In this document: positions 42,880 to 54,050 of the stretch, in pieces | Numbering within the stretch: the stretch's first letter is position 1 | How the letters are laid out: each line of letters opens with the position of its first letter | Assembly: GCA_034359265.1 (NCBI GenBank) | Contig: CP136890.1 | Location: 67,581,501 to 67,645,500 of the forward strand | Reading direction: 5' to 3' | Source of the DNA: Canna indica | Lineage: Eukaryota; Streptophyta; Magnoliopsida; Zingiberales; Cannaceae | DNA length: 64,000 nt | Position numbers and translations under genes: made by a program | Notes under the pieces: generated by a model | Seen by the model: only the letters and a program-made list of their open reading frames with translations | The model's database searches: none | Told to the model about the DNA's origin: nothing

Positions 42880-43660
42880 TCATTCCTCCCCCCGCAGTTG
42901 ATTCAAGATCCTTTGCCGAGCACATCATGGCAGTTCGTCTCCCCGACAACTTCAAATTTCCAACCACTCTCCAACCTTGACGACATGGGTGATTCGACCA
43001 TTCACATGACGATGTTCAGGGCAATGATGCTCCTCAATGGTGCAATTGACTCCATCATCTGCCGAGCTTTCCCCACCTTTTTGGAGAAGGCAACATTACT
43101 ATTGTTCTCCATGCTCTCACCGGGGTTAGTTCACATCTTTTAGGAGCTCTCTAGAGCCTTCACCAACCAATTCTACTCATCTCAGATCTACTTCAAGATT
43201 GAGGACTCTCTTCATTACATCAAACATGGACAGTATAAGTCGCTGAGGGAGTACTTGAAAAGATTCCATGTTGTGGCCATGGAGATCCCCAATCTTGACC
43301 CACACGTTGAGTTATATTCTGTCAAGCACGATTTGAAATCCAGACAATTCGCGGACCAGATCGCCCTGTCCAAACCGAGGAGTATGGATGAGTTTCAAGA
43401 ACGAGTCATATGCTACATGGAAATGCAAGAACTCGGAGAAGCTAGTAAGGCCGACAGGCAGACCGCCAAAGATGGTGCCGAGGATAAGAAGGCCAAGAAA
43501 CTCGATAAAAAGGGCAAATGCAGAGATCGTCGTGAGTGATACAACAACAAAGGAGGAAAGTCACCACCCGACTGAACGACAGATATGAAGAATACACTTG
43601 ACTAAACACAAAGAGGGAGATCATTCTCCGAGAAATTTACGTCTTGTAGCTTCTCAAGCA
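42880..43660 (+). pseudogene. Tat-type gag
   Basis: Two open pieces. 42898-43143 reads LDDMGDSTIHMTMFRAMMLL and GAIDSIICRAFPTFLEKA, the start of the capsid-like domain; after a TAG at 43141 the next reads ELSRAFTNQFYSSQIYFK, then YKSLREYLKRFHVVAMEIPN (from about 43230) up to the Lys-rich GAEDKKAKKLDKKGKCRDRRE-type end at 43539. Upstream, 42640-42715 encodes EELRRLIDDLQVQNQRL, a coiled coil typical of the gag start. Several stops. Gag would form particles. Confidence 0.75.
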
Positions 43661-43699
43661 TCCCATTGATGCCGGGAAGTAGAAGGTATCACCCAATGC

Positions 43700-44394
43700 C
43701 GATAAAAGTAAGAGGTGTATATTATATGACACATATGGACACACCACCAAGGAATGCACGGTGTTAAGAGATCAAATTGAAAAATTGGTTCAGGAAGGAC
43801 GGCTCGACCGCTATATCAATTGCAGAAGAAGCCGTAGCCAAGACCAAAATAGCCACGACTACCAACGCCGAAGTCGGAGCAAAATGCCACTGTGCCACAC
43901 TGGATGCCACCGAGACAATGACATAACTAATTGGTTGACCAACGAGATTCGTGGGGTCATCGACCACATAGCTGGTGGATTCGCGGGAGGAGGCGAGACA
44001 AGTTTGGCTAGGAAGAGATCCCTCCGAGCCATCATGGCAATTGATGACACAACTCTTCCACAGAGGCCCACTATTAGAGCCCCGGTAATACCCTTCTATG
44101 AATATGACTTTCAGGGAGTTGATAAAAATTTGCACGACCATGTCGTCATTTCTATAATCGCTGGCAATTTTATTGTCGGGAAAAACCTAGTAGATCAGGG
44201 CAGTTCAACCGACATCCTTCTTCACTCCATGTTCAGAAAAATACAGTTGATTGAGGCCTCGCTCCACCCCTAAGGTGGAGACCTAGTAGGCTTCTCGGAA
44301 GAGCGGGTCAATGTTTGAGGTTTTGTGTGGCTGAGAATGACGTTCGACTCCCTACCAAAGACAAAGATGATCAACGTATAATTACCTAGTCATT
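43700..44394 (+). pseudogene. Tat-type zinc knuckle to protease, cut by solo LTR
   Basis: YDTYGHTTKECTVLRDQIEK (from about 43721) resembles a degenerate zinc knuckle with CX2H spacing changed. Then LVQEGRLDRYI, and from about 44085 VIPFYEYDFQGVDKNLHDHV and VDQGSSTDILLHSMF, the aspartic protease active site (usually DxGSS; here DQGSS keeps the Asp). The frame ends at 44273. The following codons run to 44394 where the solo LTR starts. Confidence 0.75.
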
Positions 44395-46043
44395 TGTTGG
44401 TGAAATGACCACACTAGAGGGGGGGGGGTGAATAATGTGTTATCTAAATCTTTTTGCTTAATTTTGGTTTTAATCATTTTACTTGATTACTTAGGCAATT
44501 CACAAATCGAGTAATAAGCGGAAGCAATATATAAATAATAAGCAATAAGAAAAGCAAGGTAAATAATGCTAACATAATTATTTATAGTGGTTCGGCCCCA
44601 ATGCCTACTCCACTACCTAAGCACCCCGCTTATGATTTCCAAACTAGGTTTACTAGATTATATCATTTCCCTTACAAAGAGGACTTTAGATCGAAAAGTC
44701 TCCGCTCTTAAACCGAAGACACTTCCACACCCGAAAGTATCCCGCATTCTTACCAAGAGCACTCTCCCACCTCAACCTAAGGGATAACTCAACTAATCCT
44801 AGTAAACTAAGTTTACAATGGTGGATTTAAGCCTTAATACCAATGCAACCACCAACTCAATCAAACATAGCAACCTAGGTTTATACACTTGATATACAAT
44901 CAAAATAAATAACAAAATACAATAACAATTAGAGCAATAAATCAAACAACAAGTACTTAGCTCCAAAAGAAACTCCCTAATCATCTTGATGCTTAGAGAA
45001 GATGAATCTATGAAGCTTGAAGGCTAAATCAACAAGTGGAGATCAAAACTAGGGCTTTTTGCAAGGATGGCTCAATGGAAGTTTGTAGAAATGCTTAGGA
45101 TCATTTTTTGAGGCTTGGAAGCATTAATAACTACTTAGGAGTGAGTTTGAGATGAGTATTTATAACCCCCCAAATAAGAGGGCTCGTCAATAGACGTTTT
45201 TTGCCCGTTGGCGACGCCCGATAGCTTGCCGGTCGATCGATCGAGCGACCGAAGGCATTATGCCCATTCTGGGCGTCGGTCAGTCGATCGAAATGCCTTC
45301 ACCTTTTGTCGGTCGACTAGTCAGTCGACCGAACCTGGGTAGGGTAGATGTTTTGCTTTTTTATTTTTCTGCTCGTTTGTTCATTTATGGGTTCCGTCTT
45401 TGCTAAGTCTACTTATATAATATTTCTTAGCTTTAAATTAATAACTTGAAATGTTATATAAGGATTAGCATCATTTGGATTCAATAAAAATATCTAAAAA
45501 ATTAAAATCCTTAAGAATCAAAATCTAACTTTTGGGGTCTAGTACAAATTTTCGAAAATCGAAACTTTTGTAATCTCCCGAGTCAAATATGGGTAGGCTA
45601 AAGGCCTTCAAAAATTCTTAAAAATATATCGTTATCTAGTTTTTATCTAAGGAATAATTACCGACACTTTTAGTGTCAAGAAAATGTCTAAGTTATATAG
45701 CCCTCCAATGAACTCCATAGGCTTATTGAATTTCAGGGCCTTTTCTAGTTTTCCAGGTTTTCGTGTTTTGAGATTCGGGTTTGGTTTTTGGATTTCTTTG
45801 CATCATCATGAAGATTTACAACATATACTAGACACCCTAAACTTAAACTCTAACTTTCTGAAGAATCCCGAGCATCGACGTGCGTCCTTGCCGATTTCTC
45901 AAATTTCTTCGATTTTTCCAATCGATGATGTCGTACACTAACCGATATGAAACTTAAAAATAACTCTCCATGAAATCATTAGTTCCATGTTTGTTATCAT
46001 CAAAACTAAGATTAAGACAAATTTTGAAAACCTTAGACCAACA
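44395..46043 (-). mobile_element. Solo LTR of copia family B, minus orientation, TSD TCATT
   Basis: 1649 bp. On the minus strand it starts TGTTGGTCTAAGGTTTTC (46043) and ends ATTTCACCAACA (44395). TCATT flanks both sides perfectly (44390-44394, 46044-46048). Same modules as 10807-12541 in reverse: stem TAGTGG...CCACTA at 44585-44615, TATA near 45170 (GTATTTATAACCC), palindromes CGGTCGATCGATCG and GTCGGTCGACTAGTC at 45215-45330. No internal sequence, so a solo LTR. Frames inside are chance. Confidence 0.9.
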
Positions 46044-46440
46044 TCATTGACATCCCCAACCCCTACCATATGATTTTGGGGCAACCCTCACTGAACAGCC
46101 TAGGAGCCGCTGTGTTGACTCCCCGCCTTGTGCTCAAATTTCCCATTTTGATGACAAAAGTGGGGGTACTCCATGCCGACCAGAAAGAAGCCCACTAATT
46201 CTACCATGAGTGTCTGGAACAAAGGACGACCAAACCAGGGGAGGAACCGAGTTCTCTACCCCGTTAGGCACTCTCAATATCCCTTGCTGAACAACGGCTA
46301 AGAACTCTCAACCTGGACCTGAACGAGGATGTTCAGAAGAGGCCCTAACTTGTCGATAATTTAGAACTCGAGTACGCCCGAGCACCACTTGGGCAGACGA
46401 CACTCACTAGAACTCATCCACGAGCTGAGCTCAAAGCACA
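46044..46440 (+). pseudogene. Tat-type protease C terminus after the solo LTR
   Basis: Joined across the insertion the frame continues as LVIDIPNPYHMILGQPSLNS then LGAAVLTPRLVLKFPILMTK, the hallmark end of gypsy protease in this lineage, and a linker rich in Glu/Arg. Stops at about 46194 and 46265. After about 46440 no RT motif follows; instead there is GC-rich DNA with short overlapping frames I do not regard as genes. Confidence 0.75.
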
Positions 46441-46984
46441 ACACAACTGCTCGCTATGACACCATGTCGACTCTTGAGCATGAGATCCCTCTTGAAAAGG
46501 TACGAACCTTCCCTCCATTCGGTGGCAACCAACGATGGTCGCCCCCCTGATCCAGCATTTGCTTCGAGAGCAAGGCACCTCGGCCAACCCACCGTTTGAA
46601 TCCGACGACGCAAAAACCTCGAGACCCCTCCCCATGGAGGCGAGCCTCGACGGACAAAATAGTTCTGAAGCCCACAAGAGGAAACTGGACTAAGCCAAGG
46701 AATAAAAGCTTGCCCCTTCAACTACAAATGGACGACACGCTTTCTCCCTTTCACTACGGCTTATCCTATAGGGTTTTTTCCATTTGGAGGACTTAACAAG
46801 GCGTAGCCGCACATAAACTGAGTACTTCGCTCAGAGGAATTGTACTGTATTACCAGTTTCTTTCACGTTTAATAAAGATCTCCCTTTCTCCACATCTCTG
46901 TGTGTGTATACAGGAAACTTACAACTATCTTGCTACACATGGTAGATGCACACCCTACGACTCGTGACAGGAACATCGTCATTT
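46441..46984. other. Non-coding stretch where RT/IN would be expected
   Basis: GC-rich, with frames on both strands but none with recognisable domains. The plus strand CCTTCCCTCCATTCGGTGGC (46508) may be old leader or gag-pol linker. It leads into the tandem repeat array. Confidence 0.5.
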
Positions 46985-48005
46985 CCAGGTTCAACGCCCT
47001 CAATGAACCCAAGTGTGGTCCAACCTTAAGCTCCTTGTGCTCCCCGTGAGCTCGGCTTGAACCCAAGCGTGGTCCTCGGCCTTAGTCATCGCTTCTGAGC
47101 CCAACGCCCTCAACGACCCCAAGCATGGTCCTACCTTACGCTCCCCACGAGCTCGGCTTGACTTGAAGCAGGGTCCTCGGCCTTAGCTGCCACTTTTGGG
47201 CTCAACGCCTTCAACGACCCCAAGCGTGGTCACGCCTTAGGCTCCCCGCAAGCTCGACTAGACCGCAAGCGATAGTCCTTGGCCTTAGCCGCCGCTTCTA
47301 GGCTCAATGCCCTCAATGACCCCAAGCGCGGTCCCGCCTTACGCTCCCCGCGAGCTCGGCTTGATTCCAACCACAGTCCTAGGCCTCATTCACCACTTTC
47401 GGGCTTAACACCCTCAATGATCCCAAGTGTGGTCCCGCCTTATGCTCCTTGCGAGCTCGGCTTGACACCAAGCGCGGTCCTCGGCCTCAATTATCACTTC
47501 CAGGCTCAACACCCTCAACAACCCAAGCACGATCCTGCCTTATGCTTTCCGCGAGCACGGCTAGACCTCAAGCGCGATCCTTGGCCTCAGACGCCGCTTT
47601 CGAGCTCAACGCCCTCAACAACCCCAAGTGTGGTCATGCCTTACGCTCCCTACGAGTTCGGTTACACCCCAAGCGTGGTACTCGGCCCCAGTTGACGCTT
47701 TCGGGCCCAACACACTCAACAAACCCAAGCTTGGTCCTCCCTTGCGCTCCTTGTGAGCTTAGCTTGACCCCAAGCGCGATCCTCAGCCTCAGTCGCTGCT
47801 TTCGGGCTCAACGCCCTCCACTACCCCAGGCGTGGTCCTGCCTTACGCTTGCCACGAGCTCGGCTTGACCCTGAGTGTAGTCCTCGGCCTCAGTCACCAC
47901 TTCCGGGCTCAACGCCCTCCACGACCCTAAGCGTTGTCCTACCTTACGGTCCCCACTAGCTCAGCTTTACCTCAAGACGCGGTCCTCGGCCTCAGTCGCC
48001 GCCTC
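46985..48005. repeat. 101-bp tandem repeat, about ten units, inside the Tat element
   Basis: The landmark GAGCTCGG and its variants occur at 47048, 47149, 47250, 47352, 47453, 47553, 47654, 47755, 47856 and 47957, a steady 101-base step. Each unit also has CCCAAGCGTGGTCCT and CAACGCCCTCAACGACCCCA. Units differ by scattered changes (roughly one in eight bases by eye). Since 101 is not a multiple of three, frames such as 47279-47868 shift with each unit and are not a real protein. It sits between protease and the antisense frame. Confidence 0.92.
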
Positions 48006-48060
48006 TTCAGCCTTAGTCGTCGCCACCTCGCCCTCAGTCGTTGCCACCCCCAGCCTCAGC

Positions 48061-48900
48061 GCTATTACTCTCCGCCCAGAGCCTCTACTTATTAACTCAA
48101 ACAACTTCGAAGAATATCGACAACTACCGAACAAGTAACCTCAGTCCAACTCTGCCTTTGACATGAATCTAATCCCAGCGCGAAGGCTCGTCAGCAAGGG
48201 CTCTTGTTAGTTATCCGCCCAGAAACTCTATGCTCGGGCAAGATAGCTTCCTACGCTGCACTCAACTCCAAAAGAGCCATCAACCGTGTGACGAACCCCG
48301 AATGATGCTTCTAGCCTCAGTAGTAGCTCTCAGCATAGACATAAATGACTTCGACAAAGAGCAAACCTAAAAAATTCTACACAAAGGAGATAATCTCGGT
48401 CTACCTATGACAGAGACTCAGGCTCCACCTGAGAATAGACCTCTACTCCTAGAGATGGCCACTAATTGGCCGACATCGGTCGAGAGATGCCAGAACACTC
48501 TTCAACCCTGCTAATTGTCGACCATGCAATGTTAGCCAAATGCCCGCCAACCAACCAAAGGGTGTCGACACCCACCAAAACAATCAGCTCACAGTTAGCA
48601 AAAAAAACAAAAGTAGCACACAAGCAGCAGAAAAATAAAATGCCCAAGGGCATACTTATAAGCCCACAGAGGGTGATCATGTTGAATGCCCTCAAAGGGC
48701 GAGAGTTAAAAAGCCCCGAATGGCAATAATCCACAAGACCAGCTACATATCTTAATAGTTCCACATACAATCCATGGGCGGATGGTCCATAAGCAGCAAA
48801 TTTACTGAGATGAAGTTGGGGAGGCATCAACAGGCGCAAAAGGGACATCATTACCTAGAACTTTAGCCATCGCCGTTGGAGGAGGGCACGGTTCAGAAAC
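48061..48900. other. Spacer after tandem repeats
   Basis: No secure coding. Minus-strand and plus-strand frames at 48462-48851 overlap each other and show no known domain. Part may be the 3' tail of the antisense frame described next. Confidence 0.4.
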
Positions 48901-50430
48901 AGACGTCGAAGGCCGGCACAGGAACTTCCTCCTCTGCTTTGGTGAGTGGGTCAACTAGGGTCCCCTCCATGACCTCTTTGAACCACCCGACCCATGAGAA
49001 ATCAATCTCCGGGCCGAGACAACCTGCTCCAACGCCCTCTCAAAGCCCATAGCGTACTACAAGATAGTCTCATCTTGGTAGCCACTGACCTCGTCCTCAA
49101 GTATTTTTACCTCTCTTTTGAGCTTCTCGGTCTCTTCTCGGGTGGCATCGAGCTCAATCCTCAGCTTGGACTCCACCTCCACTACAGCATCAACATCCTG
49201 ATGGAGCCTAAATATTTGTCTCCCATGGCATCAAACACGTCCCAAATCAGTGACAACGTCGTTGAGATTCACGATCTCCTAGTCTTTCGCCTTGAGGGCT
49301 TTCCCCATCTCTACTAGCTTGGTGTTCAGGGATTCGATCTCTCAAGCCCGAGCATCAAATATCTCATGCACAGATAGCTTCTCTCCCTCCAGTCTCTCCT
49401 CTAGACTGGCTAGTCGAAGACATTGAGCCTTAATATACTTGGCCACCTCCGCCGAGTCCGCCCCCTCAGGCAAGTCAGTCACGACACCAGGTAGAAGGTG
49501 TTGACCATTGGGAGAAACTGCATCAGGGCACTGCTCCGCTTTTGAGCCCTCCTCTACTGCCACCACTGTCGATACCATAGCCACAACCTCCCCCATTGAA
49601 ACAACTTCCTGACGGAGGCAGATCCTCGTCATCCAAAATCACGGCGCACGGAGCCTTGGCCCCCTTCATTCGCTTCAGGGGAGAAGGGGAAGGAGAAGAA
49701 GACGGGGAACACGAGGAAACTAGCGCTCTGCCAGAACCTTGTGCTTGAAACATTCATCGGTTTCAACAGGGGTGAGCGGAGAGAGACATTGGCTATTGGT
49801 CTTTCCCCTTAACCACCACAGGGGACTTCCCTCTCAATTCCTTTACTCTAGTACGGAGGGATGACTGATCCAACCTCGAGGCCATCTCGCCTGAAAGAAG
49901 AACCCTGAATATGGAAATAGAAGGACCACACTGGTCCCATTTCAGTACTTTGCAACCAAGGACTTGTCCCGATCCCATTTATTAACTCTCTACAGGAAAA
50001 GGGAACAGAAGGACCACGCTGGTTCAAATACCCTCATGAAAAATACCCTCCTCCTCCAAGACCAAAATAGTGATCGAATTCTGCCTCTAGAACACGAAAA
50101 CTTCTTGTGCTCGACACCCTATCCAAAAAGAATTGCCAAATATCCGACCACGGTCTCACTCTGAAGAAATATCTCTTGAAGTTCTTGGAGGAACTCCTGA
50201 ATAGGTCGAAGAGTCTCTTCCTCGGGATGCTACTGAAGGACACCCATAGGCCCTTCTGGGTCCCCTTTGCTTGAAAGAAGGAGAATAACATTTTGAGACT
50301 GCCCAATCCTGAGGAACTCCATCAGAATCTCGAAACAACGAACAAATGCCCAACTATTCGGGTGAAGTTGCGTTGGGGTGACGTTTGCTTGGATCAGCAC
50401 CCCATGCTCAAAGGCAGTAAAAGACAATTA
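48901..50430 (-). pseudogene. Antisense reading frame of the Tat element (Transposase_28-like plus coiled coil)
   Basis: On the strand opposite gag. From about 50427: FEHGVLIQANVTPTQLHPNS, WAFVRCFEILMEFLRIGQSQ, resembling the putative gypsy-type transposon domain (Pfam Transposase_28, typical QLxPNxW core). After frameshifts and stops the frame 49632-49342 has EVAKYIKAQCLRLASLEERL and, past a stop, SLNTKLVEMGKALKAKD, a coiled coil. Extra antisense frames of this type are known in some Tat-lineage retrotransposons. The function is unknown. It lies between the tandem repeats and the 3' LTR. Not intact here. Confidence 0.6.
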
Positions 50431-51418
50431 GACAATCCTCAAACATAGTTAGGTACACGTGAAAAAATTCAAGATATCTCATACAGTGATAGACCCTATC
50501 TTGCGAAGAATAGTGAAGACACTCGAAAGCATCCTCCTCATCGAAACAAGAAACAAGATGCCTCTACGAGAGGCCTCGATACTGCCGGAGTTGGTCATCA
50601 CTGAGCTCTGCTGGCTTATCTTATCGAACCCACGAGTACGGGCCCGAGGCCTCCCTCGACGTACCTATTACCAACTCAATGCTATCACCCTTCTTCCCCA
50701 TCAACCCAGCTAAAATTGTAAACCGTAATGAACGAGGGACGAGTCAGTACAACCTACCAACCTAAGGCCGACCCCAACAATATATGTAGAAGCAAAGGAT
50801 GGAGACAGAAAACTCACCGGGAGAAGATGACAATGGTCAAGGTAATGAATGGAGCAACGACGTCACCATTAAAACCTCGAAGGCACGAACGAGGAGCGAA
50901 CAAGAACGTGGGACGCAAGAAAACTCAAAAATAAGAAAAGTGAGACAACTTTAATGACCATGAAGCGATAAGCTCCTCATCAGACAACTAACAGCCGTGC
51001 TTTGGCAGCAAAGTAAATCCCAAGTGATTGTCCCACTAGTGGCACATGCCTAGAATGCCCCGAGACACGAACATGCAACCATTCACGCCATGATTACTCC
51101 CCCATGCAAAATTTAATGCTAGAAAAGGCAGACAACAACAAAAGGCCGACACGTGGAAAGAAGCACTCCCCTCCATGCAGCCACCACACCGGATGCATGA
51201 ACCAAAAAGTCGTAAAATGACATAACCAAGATTCACTTATCTCACATACCTTAGCAACTCAAAAGCAAAATGTAAGACATGCTTGCTTCTCAAAACTTGA
51301 TCGAAGCCAGACCTCGGTACATGCATAGAGCTCGATCGACAAACAAGTGGAAGTACGTCGACGTGCCACTAGAGCTCGACACGAAATCCTCGGACTCCGA
51401 CCAAGCTCAGGGGTTGTG
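50431..51418. other. Region upstream of antisense frame to 3' LTR
   Basis: Noncoding as far as I can see. It may hold the promoter of the antisense frame and the sense-strand polypurine tract, but neither can be pinpointed; GACCAAGCTCAGGGGTTG just before the LTR at 51418 is the only purine-rich candidate. Confidence 0.4.
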
Positions 51419-51846
51419 GACTGGACTAGCACTCTAGGCTTGGTCGAATCTGGCCCGACAATGCCCGCACTAATTAATCAGACTCAAGTCAAACCAAACA
51501 CCACCTAGCTTGGGCTCCACCCAACCATACAAGGACACCAACGTCCTTCATTAATAACCAAGAATTCAACAGTAATGAGTCTGACATATTCAGGATAAAC
51601 CTCGATCCATTCGGGATACATCCTCACGAGATTCAGGAAGACATCATCGCCCCGAAATATTCCTAACCTACACTATAAACAAATACGACACACATCAAGT
51701 ATACTCTTGATTGCAATTCCTTACCCGCCACTTGAAATTTTTTCTTGCTTGAGCATCAGAATGTCTTTGCAGGTTCTCCATCGAAGTCGCACCAGATCAG
51801 GAGACACGAAGGACTGTAGGCCAGCTTTAGACAAAAACAATTAATA
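51419..51846 (+). repeat. 3' LTR of the Tat-type element
   Basis: TGGACTGGACTAGCACTCTA to about ...TAGACAAAAACA. Same order of motifs as 42015-42436, with TTGAGCATCAGAATGTCTTT near its 3' end. Divergence from the 5' LTR is visible by eye throughout, so the insertion is old. Confidence 0.7.
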
Positions 51847-51859
51847 TTTTCATAATTTC

Positions 51860-52312
51860 TTGTAGTGGATGGGGATGGGGGCATCTTCAAGATAGCGTTC
51901 ATTGCATAGTCTACCAGGGAAAAGGGTATGGATCTACCCCATATGTGGATAGCCTCGATGAAAAATTACAAATGAATTGAACTACAAAAGCATGACTACA
52001 ACTAAAAAATCAACTTTTCACCTTTGTAAAGGTGATCTGAACACCCAAGACCTCGACAAGCAAGAAATCACCCTTAGAACGGATTGCCAGGCAATTATCA
52101 GCTTCCATAACAAGTCAAGTCAGAATAAACCATCCAGAGTTCGATGGATTAACTTCGTCGACTTTATCACAGGTACAAGTATTCATGTTCAATTTGAACA
52201 TATTGATGGTAAGATGAACGTTCTGGCCGATGCACTTTCAAGGCTTACGACAAATCTTATCACAACGGAAGAAATACCATCGAGAATCTTTCAACACTTG
52301 AAGAAGCTTTAG
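51860..52312 (+). pseudogene. Endogenous caulimovirid RNase H fragment
   Basis: The plus strand encodes the C-terminal RNase H domain of a pararetrovirus polymerase: TLRTDCQAI near 52076, SRVRWINFVDF near 52136, and the end motif LADALSRL near 52229. This tDcqA and HIDG..N.LADALSR pattern is that of Caulimoviridae rather than of gypsy elements, and two further virus-like frames follow. Upstream polymerase parts are missing; only degenerate codons precede 51977. It begins just after the Tat 3' LTR. The genus cannot be fixed from this piece. Confidence 0.7.
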
Positions 52313-52332
52313 AAGAAACAAAGCAAGCGCCA

Positions 52333-52920
52333 TTGAAAGTTCTGAAGACACTAAGTGCCACAATAAATTCAATGACCACATCATTAAGTCGAAACGAAGG
52401 AACAACATTCGCCATAACCTCATGGGATGACGAAATCCAGGAGATAATTGAGGATAATGAATCAGCCATAAGCGATGTAATGGAAAATGGCCTAATTGAA
52501 AGGTACAACCTATTCTGGAGGAGTAATCAAAGAATAGAGCCGGATTCAAACCCACCCCCAAGATGGGAAGAAATCCCATACTGGGATGAGTACGAGGAAA
52601 TAGAAGACATATTAATAAGGGTAGCAAGATATGATTGCTGGAAACAAGACTCCGAAGAAGAAGCCTTAGAAAGAATTTCGCCAGAAGAACGAAATAAATG
52701 GGAACAACCCGAAAGTTCCAACAGGCGTGAGCAACCAGAAAGCTCAAATGCCAACGCAAGTCAGCATGAAGAAACGTTCTGGACAATGTTCGAAGATGAA
52801 AGATTCGAGTTCAATCCCGAACCAAAGAAATTTGAGCAACAACCCACCCAGGAAGAAGAAGAACTTCCTCCGCTGGACTATGATACCCTGCGAAAGGGAA
52901 AATATCCAGCTCAAAACTAA
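52333..52920 (+). CDS. Open frame downstream of the caulimovirid polymerase, acidic protein
   Basis: 195 codons, open from ATG 52333 to TAA 52920, starting 20 bases after the polymerase fragment ends. The product is rich in Glu and Ser with a duplicated EQPESSN motif (52695-52755) and a Trp/Tyr-rich middle. I do not recognise a family. Its position right behind RNase H and before a second small frame suggests a virus accessory frame. It is open by itself but belongs to an incomplete viral copy. Confidence 0.5.
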   Translation: MKVLKTLSATINSMTTSLSRNEGTTFAITSWDDEIQEIIEDNESAISDVMENGLIERYNLFWRSNQRIEPDSNPPPRWEEIPYWDEYEEIEDILIRVARYDCWKQDSEEEALERISPEERNKWEQPESSNRREQPESSNANASQHEETFWTMFEDERFEFNPEPKKFEQQPTQEEEELPPLDYDTLRKGKYPAQN

Positions 52921-53001
52921 GCTGAACTAATGGGGAAGTGGATAACCCCATACTAAGATCCACATTATATTTAAATATATTTTTTTTGTAGGTGTTTCAA
53001 A

Positions 53002-53424
53002 ATGATTTTGGATGAACTCCAGAAGATGGCAATCACAAACCATGGAACTTATTGGTCTACCAAGAAGGATATCTCTGACGCGCAACACTGGGCGGTCTTA
53101 GGAGGCGCAACCTCAACTGGAATGCATGAGCTAGAAAAACTGACGGGCAAAATACTATTCAAATACCCAAGGATAGAGGAGAAGGAACAAAAATGGACCC
53201 AAAGAGTGAATCAAATCCACCACGAGCAGACCCTCAGGACAATTTCAAAGTTAGAAAAATTATTGGCCATGACATTTCTGCAAAAGGCCAGGCTGGATCA
53301 AGCTGCCACAAAGGACAACTGGGCTTCTGATTCACTCATAATGGTAAAACATCACATCGAGAATCTTGCCCAGTGCCACAAAATGATAAAAAGCACTAGA
53401 CAAAGCAACACTTACTTTGTCTGA
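53002..53424 (+). CDS. Second small downstream frame of the viral copy
   Basis: 140 codons from ATG 53002 to TGA 53424, predicted helical with Lys/Gln/Glu-rich heptads (TISKLEKLLAM near 53243). 81 bases separate it from the frame before. Family not recognised. Small helical virion-associated or nucleic-acid-binding proteins are usual in caulimovirids, so this could be one; that is inference from position. Confidence 0.45.
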   Translation: MILDELQKMAITNHGTYWSTKKDISDAQHWAVLGGATSTGMHELEKLTGKILFKYPRIEEKEQKWTQRVNQIHHEQTLRTISKLEKLLAMTFLQKARLDQAATKDNWASDSLIMVKHHIENLAQCHKMIKSTRQSNTYFV

Positions 53425-53790
53425 CAACTGGCCTACGCAAGGACAATAATGGAACCCCCATGTGCTGAAGGATAAGACCAAGGACGGTGTCACTATCATC
53501 TTAGCTGTAAATATAAGATAAGTGTGTACGAAGGAATCTCTTTATGCCAAGCTTTAATAATTCAATAGTCGATGGGGCCCAATGAGCACCCGTATTGAAT
53601 TATTGAGCTTCCTCATGAAGCTTTCTTCAAGTCTATATAAGTCAAGAGTTTGGGAGTTGCAGAACACACTGGAGATCCCAGAAGTTCTACTTCTCTTATT
53701 AAGTTGTAATCTTTCAAGAGTTGAGTTCTACTTTAAGCTTTCAAGCTTTCCATTAATTCCATAAGCCTCATTACTATAAAACTAAGAATA
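53425..53790 (+). promoter_or_regulatory. Putative pararetrovirus promoter, plus copy
   Basis: After the last frame comes a noncoding region with TCTATATAAGTCAAGAG (TATA at about 53632) following AAGCTTTCTTCAAG, and a leader-like pyrimidine-rich tail. A single strong promoter after the last frame is the caulimovirid genome plan. Its right part is repeated in inverted form at 53868-54050. Confidence 0.55.
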
Positions 53791-54050
53791 ATAGCGGTGG
53801 CGGATGCGTGCTTCTCAAACCGTTCGCTGGCCGTTAAAGACGCGGGAGCAGTATGAGGAATGAAATGAGAGTATAGTAATGAGGCTTATGGAATTAATGG
53901 AAAGCTTGAAAGCTTAAAGTAGAACTCAACTCTTGAAAGATTACAACTTAATAAGAGGAGTAGAACTTCTGGGATCTCCAGTGTGTTCTGCAATTCTCAA
54001 ACTCTTGACTTATATAGACTTGAAGAAAGCTTCACGAGGAAGCTCAATAA
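53590..54050. repeat. Inverted repeat of the viral promoter region
   Basis: 53590-53785 and 53868-54050 are reverse complements with few mismatches (for example TTCCATTAATTCCATAAGCC at 53748 against its complement at 53884, and both TATA stretches). The 82-base spacer contains GCGGTGGCGGATGCG and CCGTTCGCTGGCC. Two viral ends therefore lie tail to tail, a rearrangement common in endogenous pararetroviruses. Confidence 0.85.

Larger units (their letters stand above)
42015..51846 (+). mobile_element. Tat-type Ty3/gypsy element lacking RT and integrase
   Basis: Two matching LTRs (about 42015-42436 and 51419-51846) in the same orientation enclose gag, protease, 101-bp tandem repeats and an antisense frame. 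The leader motif CTTGAGCGTTGGAGTGTCTT and gag/protease sequence fit the Tat lineage. No RT, RNase H or integrase motif is seen between protease (ends about 46440) and the 3' LTR, so it could only move with help. A solo LTR of another family (44395-46043) is inserted in protease. Exact outer boundaries and target duplication are not settled. Confidence 0.75.

Noticed and set aside
43764..44141. Minus-strand 125-codon frame
   Set aside because: Shadow of the Tat gag-protease coding strand.
47279..47868. Pro/Arg/Ser-rich frames over the 101-bp array
   Set aside because: A 101-base unit shifts frame every repeat, so the peptide is not itself periodic as a real repeat protein would be.
52238..52786. 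Minus-strand 182-codon hydrophobic frame
   Set aside because: Shadow of the downstream viral frame at 52333-52920; Leu/Phe-rich because it is antisense to Glu/Lys codons.
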